From assembly GCF_030269605.1 (NCBI RefSeq), contig NZ_BSTQ01000002.1, positions 186,001-250,000 of the forward strand: 64,000 nt of DNA. Reading direction: 5' to 3'. Numbering within the stretch: the stretch's first letter is position 1; each line of letters starts with the position of its first letter. The position numbers were made by a program, and so were the translations under genes. Origin of the DNA: Lentzea sp. NBRC 105346 (lineage in GTDB: Bacteria > Actinomycetota > Actinomycetes > Mycobacteriales > Pseudonocardiaceae). The notes beneath the pieces are model-generated. The model was given only the letters and a program-made list of their open reading frames with translations, was not told where the DNA came from and did no database searches. Positions 42,619 through 50,306 of the stretch are shown piece after piece.

Positions 42619-43335
42619 ATGAAGACTGTGTGGCGGGGGGCGCTGTGGCTGGGCGTCGCGAGAATCGCGGTCCGGATGGTCACGGCGACGGAGGACCACC
42701 GGGTCCGGTTCCATCTCATCCATCGCGCCGACGGCGGCCGCGTGCGGCACCCGCAGGTGTGCGGCACCTGCGGTGAGCAGCTCGCCCCGGACGACATCGG
42801 CCGCGGCTACCCGCTCGAGGACGGCCGCATGGTCGTGATGGAGGACGAGGACTTCCCGGTCCCGCAGGCCGACCACGCCATCGAGGTGCAGCAGTTCGTC
42901 CCCGACGGCGAGATCGACCCGATGTACCTGAAGCGCAGCTACTACCTGGAACCGGACGCGACGGCGACCCGGCCGTACGTCGTGCTGCGCGAGGTGCTGG
43001 AGCGGGAGAACGCCGTGGCCATCGTGAAGGTCGCGCTGCGCAGCCGGGCGACGCTCGCCGCGATCCGGGCGCGCGACGGGCTGCTCGTGTTGCAGACGAT
43101 GCTGTGGCCGGACGAGATCCGGCCACCCGAGTTCCCGTTCCTCGACCGCGACACCTCGATCAGCACCTCCGACCTCGCGTCGGCGTCCGCGCTGGTCAAG
43201 TCGATGACCCGGCCGTTCGAGCCGGACGAGTACCGCGACGACTACCGCGAGGCGCTGCTGCGGACGATCGAGGAGCGAACCGCGCTGGACATCCCGTCGC
43301 AGGCCACCGCGCGCGACCCGATCATCACCAGTTAG
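42619..43335 (+). CDS. ku: Bacterial Ku protein
   Basis: 238 residues. MKTVWRGALWLGVARIAVRMVTATEDHRVRFHLIHRADGGRV is the Ku N-terminus. EDGRMVVMEDEDF, KRSYYLEPDATATRPYVVLREVLE and LLVLQTMLWPDEIR are core beta-barrel segments. The homodimer encircles DNA ends in non-homologous end joining. It is shorter than usual (about 270-320) because it lacks the Lys-rich C-terminal extension that recruits LigD in many species. No ligD is in the window, so this may be an accessory Ku. Its stop overlaps the convergent lyase gene by 11 bases. Confidence 0.9.
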   Translation: MKTVWRGALWLGVARIAVRMVTATEDHRVRFHLIHRADGGRVRHPQVCGTCGEQLAPDDIGRGYPLEDGRMVVMEDEDFPVPQADHAIEVQQFVPDGEIDPMYLKRSYYLEPDATATRPYVVLREVLERENAVAIVKVALRSRATLAAIRARDGLLVLQTMLWPDEIRPPEFPFLDRDTSISTSDLASASALVKSMTRPFEPDEYRDDYREALLRTIEERTALDIPSQATARDPIITS

Positions 43336-44017
43336 CGGGTTCCGCCAGCGCGTACGACGAGGCGATGCGGTGGTGGTCGTGGTAGATCGACAGCACCGAC
43401 TGCCCCGCCGGCTTGCCGTTGCGCCACGCCGTGGCGTAAATGCCGGACGACCAGCGCATCGTCTTGGACGTCTTCGGCAGCACGGTCTGGGTGCGCGACA
43501 CCTTGCGCTCGCCGTTGAGCCACACCTCGAACTTGCCGGTGTCCTTCTCCAGCTTGAACCGCGTGACGACGCGGATCCACTGGCCGCGCGCGATCTTGCC
43601 GACGGTGCCGGAGATGCCACCCGAGCCGCCGTAGCGGATCTCGTCGTTCTGCACGAACATCAGCAGCCACGGGCCTTCCGGGTCCTCCGGTGACCACTGC
43701 TGGAACGTCACGTTCTGGTTGTGGAACTGCCAGTTCGCGGGCAGGTAGATCGCCTGGCCGTAGTACTTGTCCTGGCCGACGGACTGGGCGCCGCGGTCGA
43801 TCGTCTCGGAGTGGTAGCCGCCGGTCTCGCCGATGTAGGTCTGCTTCGCCTCGATCGACGTGGTGCCCTTGTACTTCACCGACGTGACGTCGCGGATCAC
43901 GCCCTGCTTCTGCGTGTAGTGGTAGTCCCAGCCCGACAGCGTGCCCTCGTTCTGGAAGTAGACGCCGGGCGGAGCGGGAGCCAGAGCGGCTACCAGGGCT
44001 AGCGAGAGCGCAAACAT
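43325..44017 (-). CDS. Secreted polysaccharide lyase (heparin-lyase I/PL20-type jelly roll)
   Basis: 230 residues. ATG 44017 has GGAGG about 4 bases upstream. A short signal peptide (FALSLALVAALAPAPPG) predicts secretion. The mature part is a beta-jelly roll with KYYGQAIYLPANWQFHNQNVTFQQW, RGQWIRVVTRFKLEKDTGKFEVWLNGE and SGIYATAW, the pattern of heparin lyase I-like polysaccharide lyases including PL20 glucuronan lyases. Such enzymes cleave uronic-acid polymers by beta-elimination. A uronic-acid-containing glycan is suggested by the AlgD-like gene at 4013, but no direct link is shown. Confidence 0.75.
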   Translation of the reverse strand: MFALSLALVAALAPAPPGVYFQNEGTLSGWDYHYTQKQGVIRDVTSVKYKGTTSIEAKQTYIGETGGYHSETIDRGAQSVGQDKYYGQAIYLPANWQFHNQNVTFQQWSPEDPEGPWLLMFVQNDEIRYGGSGGISGTVGKIARGQWIRVVTRFKLEKDTGKFEVWLNGERKVSRTQTVLPKTSKTMRWSSGIYATAWRNGKPAGQSVLSIYHDHHRIASSYALAEPANW

Positions 44018-44048
44018 CAAGCCTCCACTGTGGTCTCTACAGCGGCGG

Positions 44049-44069
44049 CTGGTCTATACCATATACCAG
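44049..44069. promoter_or_regulatory. Interrupted palindrome in a divergent promoter
   Basis: CTGGT and ACCAG at the ends of this 21-base stretch, with TAT and ATA placed symmetrically inside, form an imperfect palindrome. It is AT-rich in a GC-rich neighbourhood and sits between the divergent lyase (start 44017) and nuclease-helicase (start 44123), as expected for a regulator-binding site or -10 region. Confidence 0.45.
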
Positions 44070-44122
44070 GCGGCGACATTCCGAGGCAGGGGCAATGCCG
44101 GGCATCGACGCGCTGATCGTGT

Positions 44123-47100
44123 ATGCACCTGTGCATGCTGATGAGCGAGGACGGCGTCGTCATCTCCCCGACCGACCTCGTGGACCTGCTCGAATGCGAG
44201 CACCGCAGCACGCTGACGCACGCGCTGGCCGCGAAGGTCCCCGGCGCGCCCGAGCCCGGCTCCAAGCCGGACGCCGTCGTCGTCAAGCACGGCGTGCAGC
44301 ACGAGCTGAACGCCCTCGAACGCTTCAAGGCCCGCTACGACGTCGTCGAGATCGGAACGCCCGCGCCGCACCCGGCCGCGCTCCGCGAAGCCGCCCGGCA
44401 GACGCAAGAGGCGATGGACGGCGGCGCGCAGGCGATCTACCAGGGCGTCTTCTTCGACGGACGGTTCTACGGCCGCGCCGACTTCCTGATCGCCAAAGAC
44501 GGGAACTACGAGCCGCACGACACGAAGCTCGCACGCAAGGCAAGCCCGTCGGCCGTGCTGCAGCTGACGGCGTACGCCGCCGCGCTCGGCGAGCTGGCCG
44601 GGCCCGAGATGCACCTGCTGCTCGGCGACGGCACGCGGCAGACGTATCGCGTCCACGACTTCAAGCCGCTGCTCACGCGGTTGCGCCGCCGGCTCGACGA
44701 GCGCCTGGCCATCCCGCCCCAGCTGCCCGAACGGCTGTGGGGCGACGAGCGGCCGGCGTGCGCGACGTGCCGGTTCGCGCAGCACTGCGCGGCCGGGCGC
44801 GACAGCGGGCGGGACCTGTCGCTGGTCGCGGGCATGCGGACCGACCAGCGGCGCAAGCTCGTCGCGGCGGGCATCGGCACGATCGACGAGCTCGCGGTCG
44901 CCGAGACGCGCCCGCAGAACCTGTCGCCGAGCAGCTTCGAGCAGCTCCGGGCGCAGGCGCGGATGCAGGTCGCACAGGACCGCACGAACAAGATCAGCTA
45001 CGAGCTGGTCGGCACCGAGGCGCTCGCCGAGCTGCCGTCGCCGAGCGAGGGCGACGTGTTCTTCGACATGGAGGGCGACCCGTTCGCGGGGCTGGAGTAC
45101 CTGTTCGGCGCGCTGACGCCCGATCGCGTGTTCACGCCGTTCTGGGCGCACGACCACGCCGAGGAGAAGAAGGCGTTCGAGGCGTTCGTCGACTTCGCGC
45201 ACGGCCGGCTGCAGGAACACCCGCAGGCGCACATCTACCACTACGCGCCCTATGAGCTGAACGCGTTGAAGCGGCTGGCGAACGTGCACGGCACGCGGGA
45301 GATCGAGGTCGACGAGCTGTTGCGCGGCAACAAGCTCGTGGACCTGTACGCGGTGGTGCGCAAGGCTTTGCGCGTCTCGCAGCGGTCGTACTCGATCAAG
45401 TACCTGGAGCCGCTGTACATGCCGTCGCACCGCGAGGGCGACGTGAAGACCGCGGTGTCGAGCATCGAGGCCTACGAGAACTACCTCGTCACCAAGGACC
45501 CCGGGATCCTCGACGAGATCGCGGACTACAACGAGTACGACTGTGTGTCCACTTTGGAGCTTTACCGGTTCCTGTTGCGGATCAGAGAGGAGCACGGCAT
45601 CGAGCCCGTGCCGCCGGTCGAGCCGGACGTCGCGGTCGACGAGGTGGCGCAGCAGAAGGCGAAGGAGCGCGCGGAACAGATCGCACGACTGGTCGAGCCG
45701 CTGCTGGACGCGGGCCACGACCTGCTCGCGGCGTCCGTCGGGTACCACCGGCGCGAGACGAGCCCGGCCTGGTGGGAGTTCTTCCGGCAGGCGAGCTCGC
45801 CGCTGACGGACCTGGAGACGGACAGCACGTGCGTGGTGCCGATGTCCGTGCGGGCGGACGAGTGGGTGGAGCCGACCGGGCGGGCGCGCACGACCAAGCG
45901 GGACCTGACGTTGCGCTGCGATCCGGAACGCCCGCATCCGTTCAGCGCGGGCGAGGAGGTGCGGCTGCTGTATCCCGGGCAGGTCACCAGGTCCGCGAAG
46001 GTCACCGAGGACAGCCCGAGCGAGCTGGTGCTGACCGAGAGCGTCAAACCCGGTGAGACCACGCCGGAGCTGCCGGTCGCCGTGCTGCCCGGCCCGCCGG
46101 TGCGCCCGCAACCGAAGGACGAGGCCGTCGCGGAACTGGCCGAGCAGGCGGTCGCGTTGCTGCCGCTGCTCCCCCAGAACCCCGGCATCGACCTGCTGCT
46201 GCGCACGCCACCGAGCCGGCCGTTGCCGCAGGACGACGACCTTGTCGCCGCGGTGATCAAGGCGGTCGACCAGCTCGACGGCGGCACGCTCGCCGTACAG
46301 GGACCGCCCGGCGCGGGCAAGACGTACCTCGCGGGCCGGCTGATCACGCACCTGATCGCGCAGGGCAAGACCGTCGGCGTCACGTCCAACAGCCACAAAG
46401 CCGTCGAGAACGTGCTCTCTTCGGTCGATCCAGGTATCCCAACGGCCAAGCGCCCCAAGGGAAAGCCGGTCGACGACTGCCCGTGGGAACAGCCGAAGGA
46501 CAACGGCGCGCTGGTCCGCTGGCGCGCCGAGCACCCCGGCGGCCACCTGGTCGGCGGCACCGCGTGGACGTTCGCGAACGCGGCGCTGCGCGCGGACCCG
46601 TTCGACGTGCTGATCATCGACGAGGCCGGTCAGTTCGCGCTGGCGGACGCCGTGGCGGTGGCGACCGGCGCGCGCAACCTGGTGCTGCTGGGCGATCCGC
46701 AGCAGCTGCCGCAGGTCGTGCAGGGCACGCACCCACCGGGCGCCGACGCGTCCGCGCTGGGGCACCTGCTCGGCAGCGAGGACGTGATCCCGCGGCACCT
46801 CGGCTACTTCCTCGACCAGACCCGGCGCATGCACCCCGACGTGTGCCTGCCGGTGTCCGAACTGTCGTACCAGGGCCTGCTGCACTCGCACCCCGTCGCG
46901 TCCACCCGAGCGGTCGAGGGAATCGCTTCCGGCATCTACCTGCGTTCGGTGGAGCATCGGCACAACATCACGTCGTCCGTCGAGGAGGCCGACGCCGTCG
47001 TCGACACCGTGCGGTCGCTGATAGGTCGCAAGTGGACAGACGGTTCGGCGTCACGCGAGCTGACCGATTCGGACATTCTGGTCGTCGCGCCGTACAACCT

Positions 47101-47443
47101 GCAGGTCCGGGTGACGCGGCGGCGGCTGCAGAAGGCGGGCTACGACGGCGTGCGGGTCGGCACGGTCGACCGGTTCCAGGGCCAGGAGGCGCCGGTCGTG
47201 ATCATGACGATGACCTCGTCGTCGACGACCGACCTGCCGCGCGGGCTGGACTTCCTGTTGTCCCGCAACCGGCTCAACGTAGCGTTGTCGCGTGCGCAAT
47301 GCGTGGCCGTGATGATCTGCTCGCCCCACCTGCTCGACGCGGACATCCGCGGCGTGGACCAGATGCGGCTGGTCGCCGGGACGATCGGCCTGATCGACCA
47401 CATGCGACCGTGGCCCGGAGAAACTCGCATACGTACAGAATGA
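44123..47443 (+). CDS. TM0106-type RecB-like nuclease/RNase H-like/SF1 helicase fusion
   Basis: 1106 residues. Residues about 15-200: PD-(D/E)xK nuclease of RecB type (GRADFLIAKDG and HDTKLARK give the Asp and xxK). CATCRFAQHC (about 215) may be part of a metal cluster. Residues about 310-490: RNase H/DEDD-like exonuclease domain (VFFDMEGDP, HYAPYELNALK, YNEYDC). Residues about 700-1100: Upf1-like SF1 helicase with Walker A GPPGAGKT, Walker B LIIDEAGQ, GDPQQLPQV and GTVDRFQGQEA. This is the TM0106 family of predicted DNA/RNA processing enzymes. Translation could instead begin at ATG 44135 or 44141. Confidence 0.88.
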   Translation: MHLCMLMSEDGVVISPTDLVDLLECEHRSTLTHALAAKVPGAPEPGSKPDAVVVKHGVQHELNALERFKARYDVVEIGTPAPHPAALREAARQTQEAMDGGAQAIYQGVFFDGRFYGRADFLIAKDGNYEPHDTKLARKASPSAVLQLTAYAAALGELAGPEMHLLLGDGTRQTYRVHDFKPLLTRLRRRLDERLAIPPQLPERLWGDERPACATCRFAQHCAAGRDSGRDLSLVAGMRTDQRRKLVAAGIGTIDELAVAETRPQNLSPSSFEQLRAQARMQVAQDRTNKISYELVGTEALAELPSPSEGDVFFDMEGDPFAGLEYLFGALTPDRVFTPFWAHDHAEEKKAFEAFVDFAHGRLQEHPQAHIYHYAPYELNALKRLANVHGTREIEVDELLRGNKLVDLYAVVRKALRVSQRSYSIKYLEPLYMPSHREGDVKTAVSSIEAYENYLVTKDPGILDEIADYNEYDCVSTLELYRFLLRIREEHGIEPVPPVEPDVAVDEVAQQKAKERAEQIARLVEPLLDAGHDLLAASVGYHRRETSPAWWEFFRQASSPLTDLETDSTCVVPMSVRADEWVEPTGRARTTKRDLTLRCDPERPHPFSAGEEVRLLYPGQVTRSAKVTEDSPSELVLTESVKPGETTPELPVAVLPGPPVRPQPKDEAVAELAEQAVALLPLLPQNPGIDLLLRTPPSRPLPQDDDLVAAVIKAVDQLDGGTLAVQGPPGAGKTYLAGRLITHLIAQGKTVGVTSNSHKAVENVLSSVDPGIPTAKRPKGKPVDDCPWEQPKDNGALVRWRAEHPGGHLVGGTAWTFANAALRADPFDVLIIDEAGQFALADAVAVATGARNLVLLGDPQQLPQVVQGTHPPGADASALGHLLGSEDVIPRHLGYFLDQTRRMHPDVCLPVSELSYQGLLHSHPVASTRAVEGIASGIYLRSVEHRHNITSSVEEADAVVDTVRSLIGRKWTDGSASRELTDSDILVVAPYNLQVRVTRRRLQKAGYDGVRVGTVDRFQGQEAPVVIMTMTSSSTTDLPRGLDFLLSRNRLNVALSRAQCVAVMICSPHLLDADIRGVDQMRLVAGTIGLIDHMRPWPGETRIRTE

Positions 47444-47659
47444 GCCGCCGGTTCACTATTCTTTGCGTTAGTCCACACCGTTCGCGAGTGGACGAACCAT
47501 ATTCATCGTTGGTCATTTTTTGCGACCGGAGCGTTGCCGGACGGTGACCTTCCGCGACCTGCTCGTTGCTAGCGTGCCCGGGATCTGATCACCCTTTCGA
47601 GTGATCGGCTTTCTTTGTGCTCGATCCGCCATGCGACAACCAGAGCAGGAGACCGGACT
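47444..47659. promoter_or_regulatory. 216-base promoter region of the LAxTG protein gene
   Basis: No gene. A 6-bp inverted repeat GTCCAC/GTGGAC (47471-47476, 47488-47493) lies within an interleaved GTTCG/CGAAC pair, and an A/T-rich patch (47497-47520) follows. An AGGAG about 9 bases before the ATG at 47660 is the ribosome site. Confidence 0.4.
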
Positions 47660-48244
47660 ATGGCAGGCAGAGTTCTCGGCGCACTCGCGGTCGCGGCGAC
47701 CGCGGGCCTGACCGTCCTGGCGATGGCCACCCCGGCCCTCGCGCACACCCCGAAGCTCTTCGCGGCGTGTGTGGGCGAACAGGTCAAGGTGTCCGTCGAA
47801 CTCAGGGACTACGTCGATCGGAAGCCCAACTCCGTTGTCGTCAAGGACAACGGCACCGAACTCGTCAAGAAGGAGTTCGGTGACGACTACAAGTACTCCA
47901 AGAGCGACATCAAGGGCGATGTCGGCCACACGTTCGAGATCGTCGTGACGGCTTGGGACGACCCCAAGTTCGAGCGCGGCTGGTCGTTCAAGAAGACGCT
48001 CGAGGTCGAGAAGTGCGTGCAGACGCCCCCGACGTCGTCGAGCACCACCACCCCGCCGTCGGAGACCAGCAGCAGCGTCCCGGTGCCCTCGTCCGAGACG
48101 CCTGCTCCGCCCGCCGGTGGCACCCCGGCCGAGCCCCCGCTCGCCGCGACCGGCGCGTCCCCGATGTGGACGATGCTGGCCGGACTCGGCCTGGTCGGCG
48201 CCGGTGCCGGTGCGCTGTTCCTGGTGCGCCGCAAGCGCGCCTGA
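47660..48244 (+). CDS. Sortase-anchored (LAxTG) cell-surface protein
   Basis: 194 residues from ATG 47660. Signal peptide 1-28 (TVLAMATPALA cut). A small beta-rich domain follows (about 30-120, two Cys likely bridged: ACVGEQ and EKCVQ), then a Ser/Thr/Pro-rich wall-spanning linker, then LAATG, a hydrophobic helix (WTMLAGLGLVGAGAGALFLV) and RRKRA. LAxTG is the recognition motif of class E sortases of high-GC actinobacteria, so the protein should be linked to the cell wall. The sortase is not in the window. Function of the outer domain is unknown. Confidence 0.85.
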   Translation: MAGRVLGALAVAATAGLTVLAMATPALAHTPKLFAACVGEQVKVSVELRDYVDRKPNSVVVKDNGTELVKKEFGDDYKYSKSDIKGDVGHTFEIVVTAWDDPKFERGWSFKKTLEVEKCVQTPPTSSSTTTPPSETSSSVPVPSSETPAPPAGGTPAEPPLAATGASPMWTMLAGLGLVGAGAGALFLVRRKRA

Positions 48245-48251
48245 TGTGGTT

Positions 48252-48273
48252 GGGGGCCCTCCGCCGGGCCCCC
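48252..48273. terminator. Hairpin terminator between convergent genes
   Basis: An 8-bp G/C stem (48252-48259 with 48266-48273, GGGGGCCC / GGGCCCCC) with a 6-base loop starts 8 bases after the stop of the LAxTG gene and faces the convergent PIG-L gene. Confidence 0.8.
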
Positions 48274-48278
48274 ATTCC

Positions 48279-49040
48279 TCACAGCGCGAGTGAGGTCTCC
48301 GTGATGCCCGGCCCGTGCCCGGCGCGGATGAACCACTCCGTGCCGAACGCCACCGCGAACGCCTCGTCCGGCATCGCCAGGAAGAACGACTCCTCGCTGA
48401 TCTGACTGGCGTGCGCGCGCATCGCGGCCCGCTTGTGCTCCAGCACGTCCCGCACGTCCACGCGCGCGGTGAGCTCCGCCGCCGGCTTGCCGAACGACTC
48501 GGGCGGGTCGGGCAGCTCGATGCCCGCGTCCTTCATGTGGGTCAGCGCGAGGTCCCGGTTGACCGTCGCCTGGTAGACCGCCGGCGTCCCCGCCAGCTCC
48601 GCCGCGCGCAGTCCGACACGGTGCACCTGGATGTGATCCGGGTGGCCGTATCCGCCGTTGTCGTCGTAGATCGTCAACGCTTCGGCCTGTTCCTCCTCGA
48701 GGATCGCCGCGAGCTTCCGTGCCGCCTCTTCGACGTCCGCGGTCCAGAACGTGCCGGGGCCGTCGTTGGTCGGTTCGCCCATCATTCCGGAGTCCTTGTA
48801 ACCCAGGAACTCCACACGGGACACTCCCAGGATCTTGGCCGCCTCGTGGGTCTCGGTGACCCGCCGTTCCCACAGCTCCTCGCCGTCGTCCAGGAAGCCG
48901 TCCGGCACCTCGCCGACCTCGCCGCGGGTCGCGACCACCAGAACCACGCGGTGGCCGGCCTCGAAGGCCTTGCGCATGACGCCGCCGGTCTGGATGCACT
49001 CGTCGTCGGGATGCGCGTGGAACGTGACCAAAGTTGCCAT
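48279..49040 (-). CDS. PIG-L family deacetylase (MshB/Mca-like)
   Basis: 253 residues. TLVTFHAHPDDECIQTGGVM is the zinc site (AHPDDE), YGHPDHIQVHRVG the second metal/substrate motif (HPDH), and VRDVLEHKRAAMRAHASQI the C-terminal helix shared with the truncated gene at 3-413. The family includes MshB (mycothiol precursor deacetylase) and Mca (mycothiol conjugate amidase). The sequence does not decide between them or a different N-acetyl sugar substrate. ATG 49040 puts the metal motif at the usual distance from the start; an upstream start adds only unrelated residues. Confidence 0.88.
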   Translation of the reverse strand: MATLVTFHAHPDDECIQTGGVMRKAFEAGHRVVLVVATRGEVGEVPDGFLDDGEELWERRVTETHEAAKILGVSRVEFLGYKDSGMMGEPTNDGPGTFWTADVEEAARKLAAILEEEQAEALTIYDDNGGYGHPDHIQVHRVGLRAAELAGTPAVYQATVNRDLALTHMKDAGIELPDPPESFGKPAAELTARVDVRDVLEHKRAAMRAHASQISEESFFLAMPDEAFAVAFGTEWFIRAGHGPGITETSLAL

Positions 49041-49198
49041 GCCACAGCCAACGCGCGCTCCGGGCGGCATGTTCCCCGTTCGCGTCCGGCGAAACCGTCA
49101 GACCCTGAGACTAGACTTGATTACGGGGGTTCCCCCCAAGGCGCCGCACACGAACAGACCCCCAGCCGACCGTACCCGCGAGGTCCGACAGTCCAGGC

Positions 49199-50140
49199 CT
49201 ACAGCCAGCCGCGGCGCATCGCCTGCACCCCGGCCTGGAACCGCGTCTGCGCACCGGCCCGGTCCATCAACTGCCGCACCCGCCGCTGCACAGTCCGAGG
49301 CGCGAGCCCCATCTGCCGAGCGATCGCCTCATCCGTCAGCCCAGCCGCCAGCAAAGCCAGCAGGTGCGGATCCACATCCTCCACAGCCGCGTAAATCCCG
49401 CCTGGAGAAAAGGGAATCCCCTTGTCCCAGTAGAGCTCGAACGTGGACAGCAGCACGTCCAACAAGGGAGAAGGCCGGATCAGCAGCACCTTGTCGATCC
49501 GCCCATCGACAGCGATCGGCAACACGGCGGCACGAGCGTCGATGACCGCCAGCTTGAACGGCAGGGTGGGCGTGACGCGAGCCCGTTCACCGGAAGCCAC
49601 GAGCTCGACGATCTCGGCCACCCGCCCCGGCAAATCGACAGCGGACCGGTCGTACACCACCCGCCAAGCCACACCCCGCGACCGGGTCTCGTCCTCCAGC
49701 GCCGCGTGCTGTTCCTGCGGTGACAGGTAGGGCGGCTGGTCCAGCACACAGACCTCCGCGCGCGCACCGGACAACAGCGTCAGCCAGACATCACGGACGG
49801 CAACGGAGCCGGCGACGACCTCGACCACCCCGGAGTCGTCGTCCTCGGTGCGGCTGCGGACGTACTGCTCCATCAACGGCCCGGCCAGCGCGCGGGCGCG
49901 GTGGTGTTCGACCTCGCGCGCGGCGATGAGCATCTCGACCGCCAGGTCCGGCGGGACGGCCTGCCAGACGTCGCCGGGACGGTGTTGCACCAGGCCCAAA
50001 CGAAGCAAAGCGTCCAAAACAGACGAAGGAACGGACAACTCCGCAGTGGTTCGGCTACCGCCCGTTACCAGAAGCTCGTAAACGGCGGACTGTTCCGAAG
50101 TGACGCCCAGGTGCTCGAACACCGCAACATTCTGAGCCAT
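49199..50140 (-). CDS. TrmB-like/LuxR-type transcription regulator
   Basis: 313 residues. The N-terminus (EHLGVTSEQSAVYELLVTGGSRTTAEL) resembles the TrmB winged helix. The centre (about 95-230) resembles the phospholipase-D-like sensor domain of TrmB proteins. The C-terminal 65 residues form a LuxR/GerE helix-turn-helix (HLLALLAAGLTDEAIARQMGLAPRTVQRRVRQLMDRAGAQTRFQ). This TrmB-plus-LuxR layout is common in actinomycetes, where the ligand is generally unknown. It is transcribed divergently from the subtilisin gene and may regulate it. ATG 50140 is used; an upstream start adds Arg-rich residues of no family resemblance. Confidence 0.82.
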   Translation of the reverse strand: MAQNVAVFEHLGVTSEQSAVYELLVTGGSRTTAELSVPSSVLDALLRLGLVQHRPGDVWQAVPPDLAVEMLIAAREVEHHRARALAGPLMEQYVRSRTEDDDSGVVEVVAGSVAVRDVWLTLLSGARAEVCVLDQPPYLSPQEQHAALEDETRSRGVAWRVVYDRSAVDLPGRVAEIVELVASGERARVTPTLPFKLAVIDARAAVLPIAVDGRIDKVLLIRPSPLLDVLLSTFELYWDKGIPFSPGGIYAAVEDVDPHLLALLAAGLTDEAIARQMGLAPRTVQRRVRQLMDRAGAQTRFQAGVQAMRRGWL

Positions 50141-50306
50141 TCGGCGCAAGCACCGTGGCGGGAACACGCAACTGTCGCGAAACTGCCGCGTTCAGCTCTG
50201 TATTCCAGGCCGAACCAATGCCTACCTTCTGCGCACTTCCGCAGCCGGATCAGATCCCTGACGCCCTTGACGGCCACGCGGAAGCCCTGCGTGGAAGGAA
50301 CGTTCC
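50141..50306. promoter_or_regulatory. Divergent promoter between regulator and subtilisin genes
   Basis: Contains a near-direct repeat CGCAACTGTCG / CGAAACTGCCG (about 50167-50191), a possible operator, and GGAAGGAA (about 50293-50300) before the GTG at 50307. No gene. Confidence 0.4.

Noticed and set aside
44054..46963. 969-codon open frame antisense to the nuclease-helicase gene
   Set aside because: It mirrors the codon periodicity of the real gene on the other strand; the product is Arg/Gln/Val/His-rich with no domain, as expected for an antisense frame in high-GC DNA.
48279..49040. Assigning this PIG-L gene firmly as mshB
   Set aside because: The motif set fits MshB, Mca and other PIG-L deacetylases equally; no mycothiol gene neighbours decide it.
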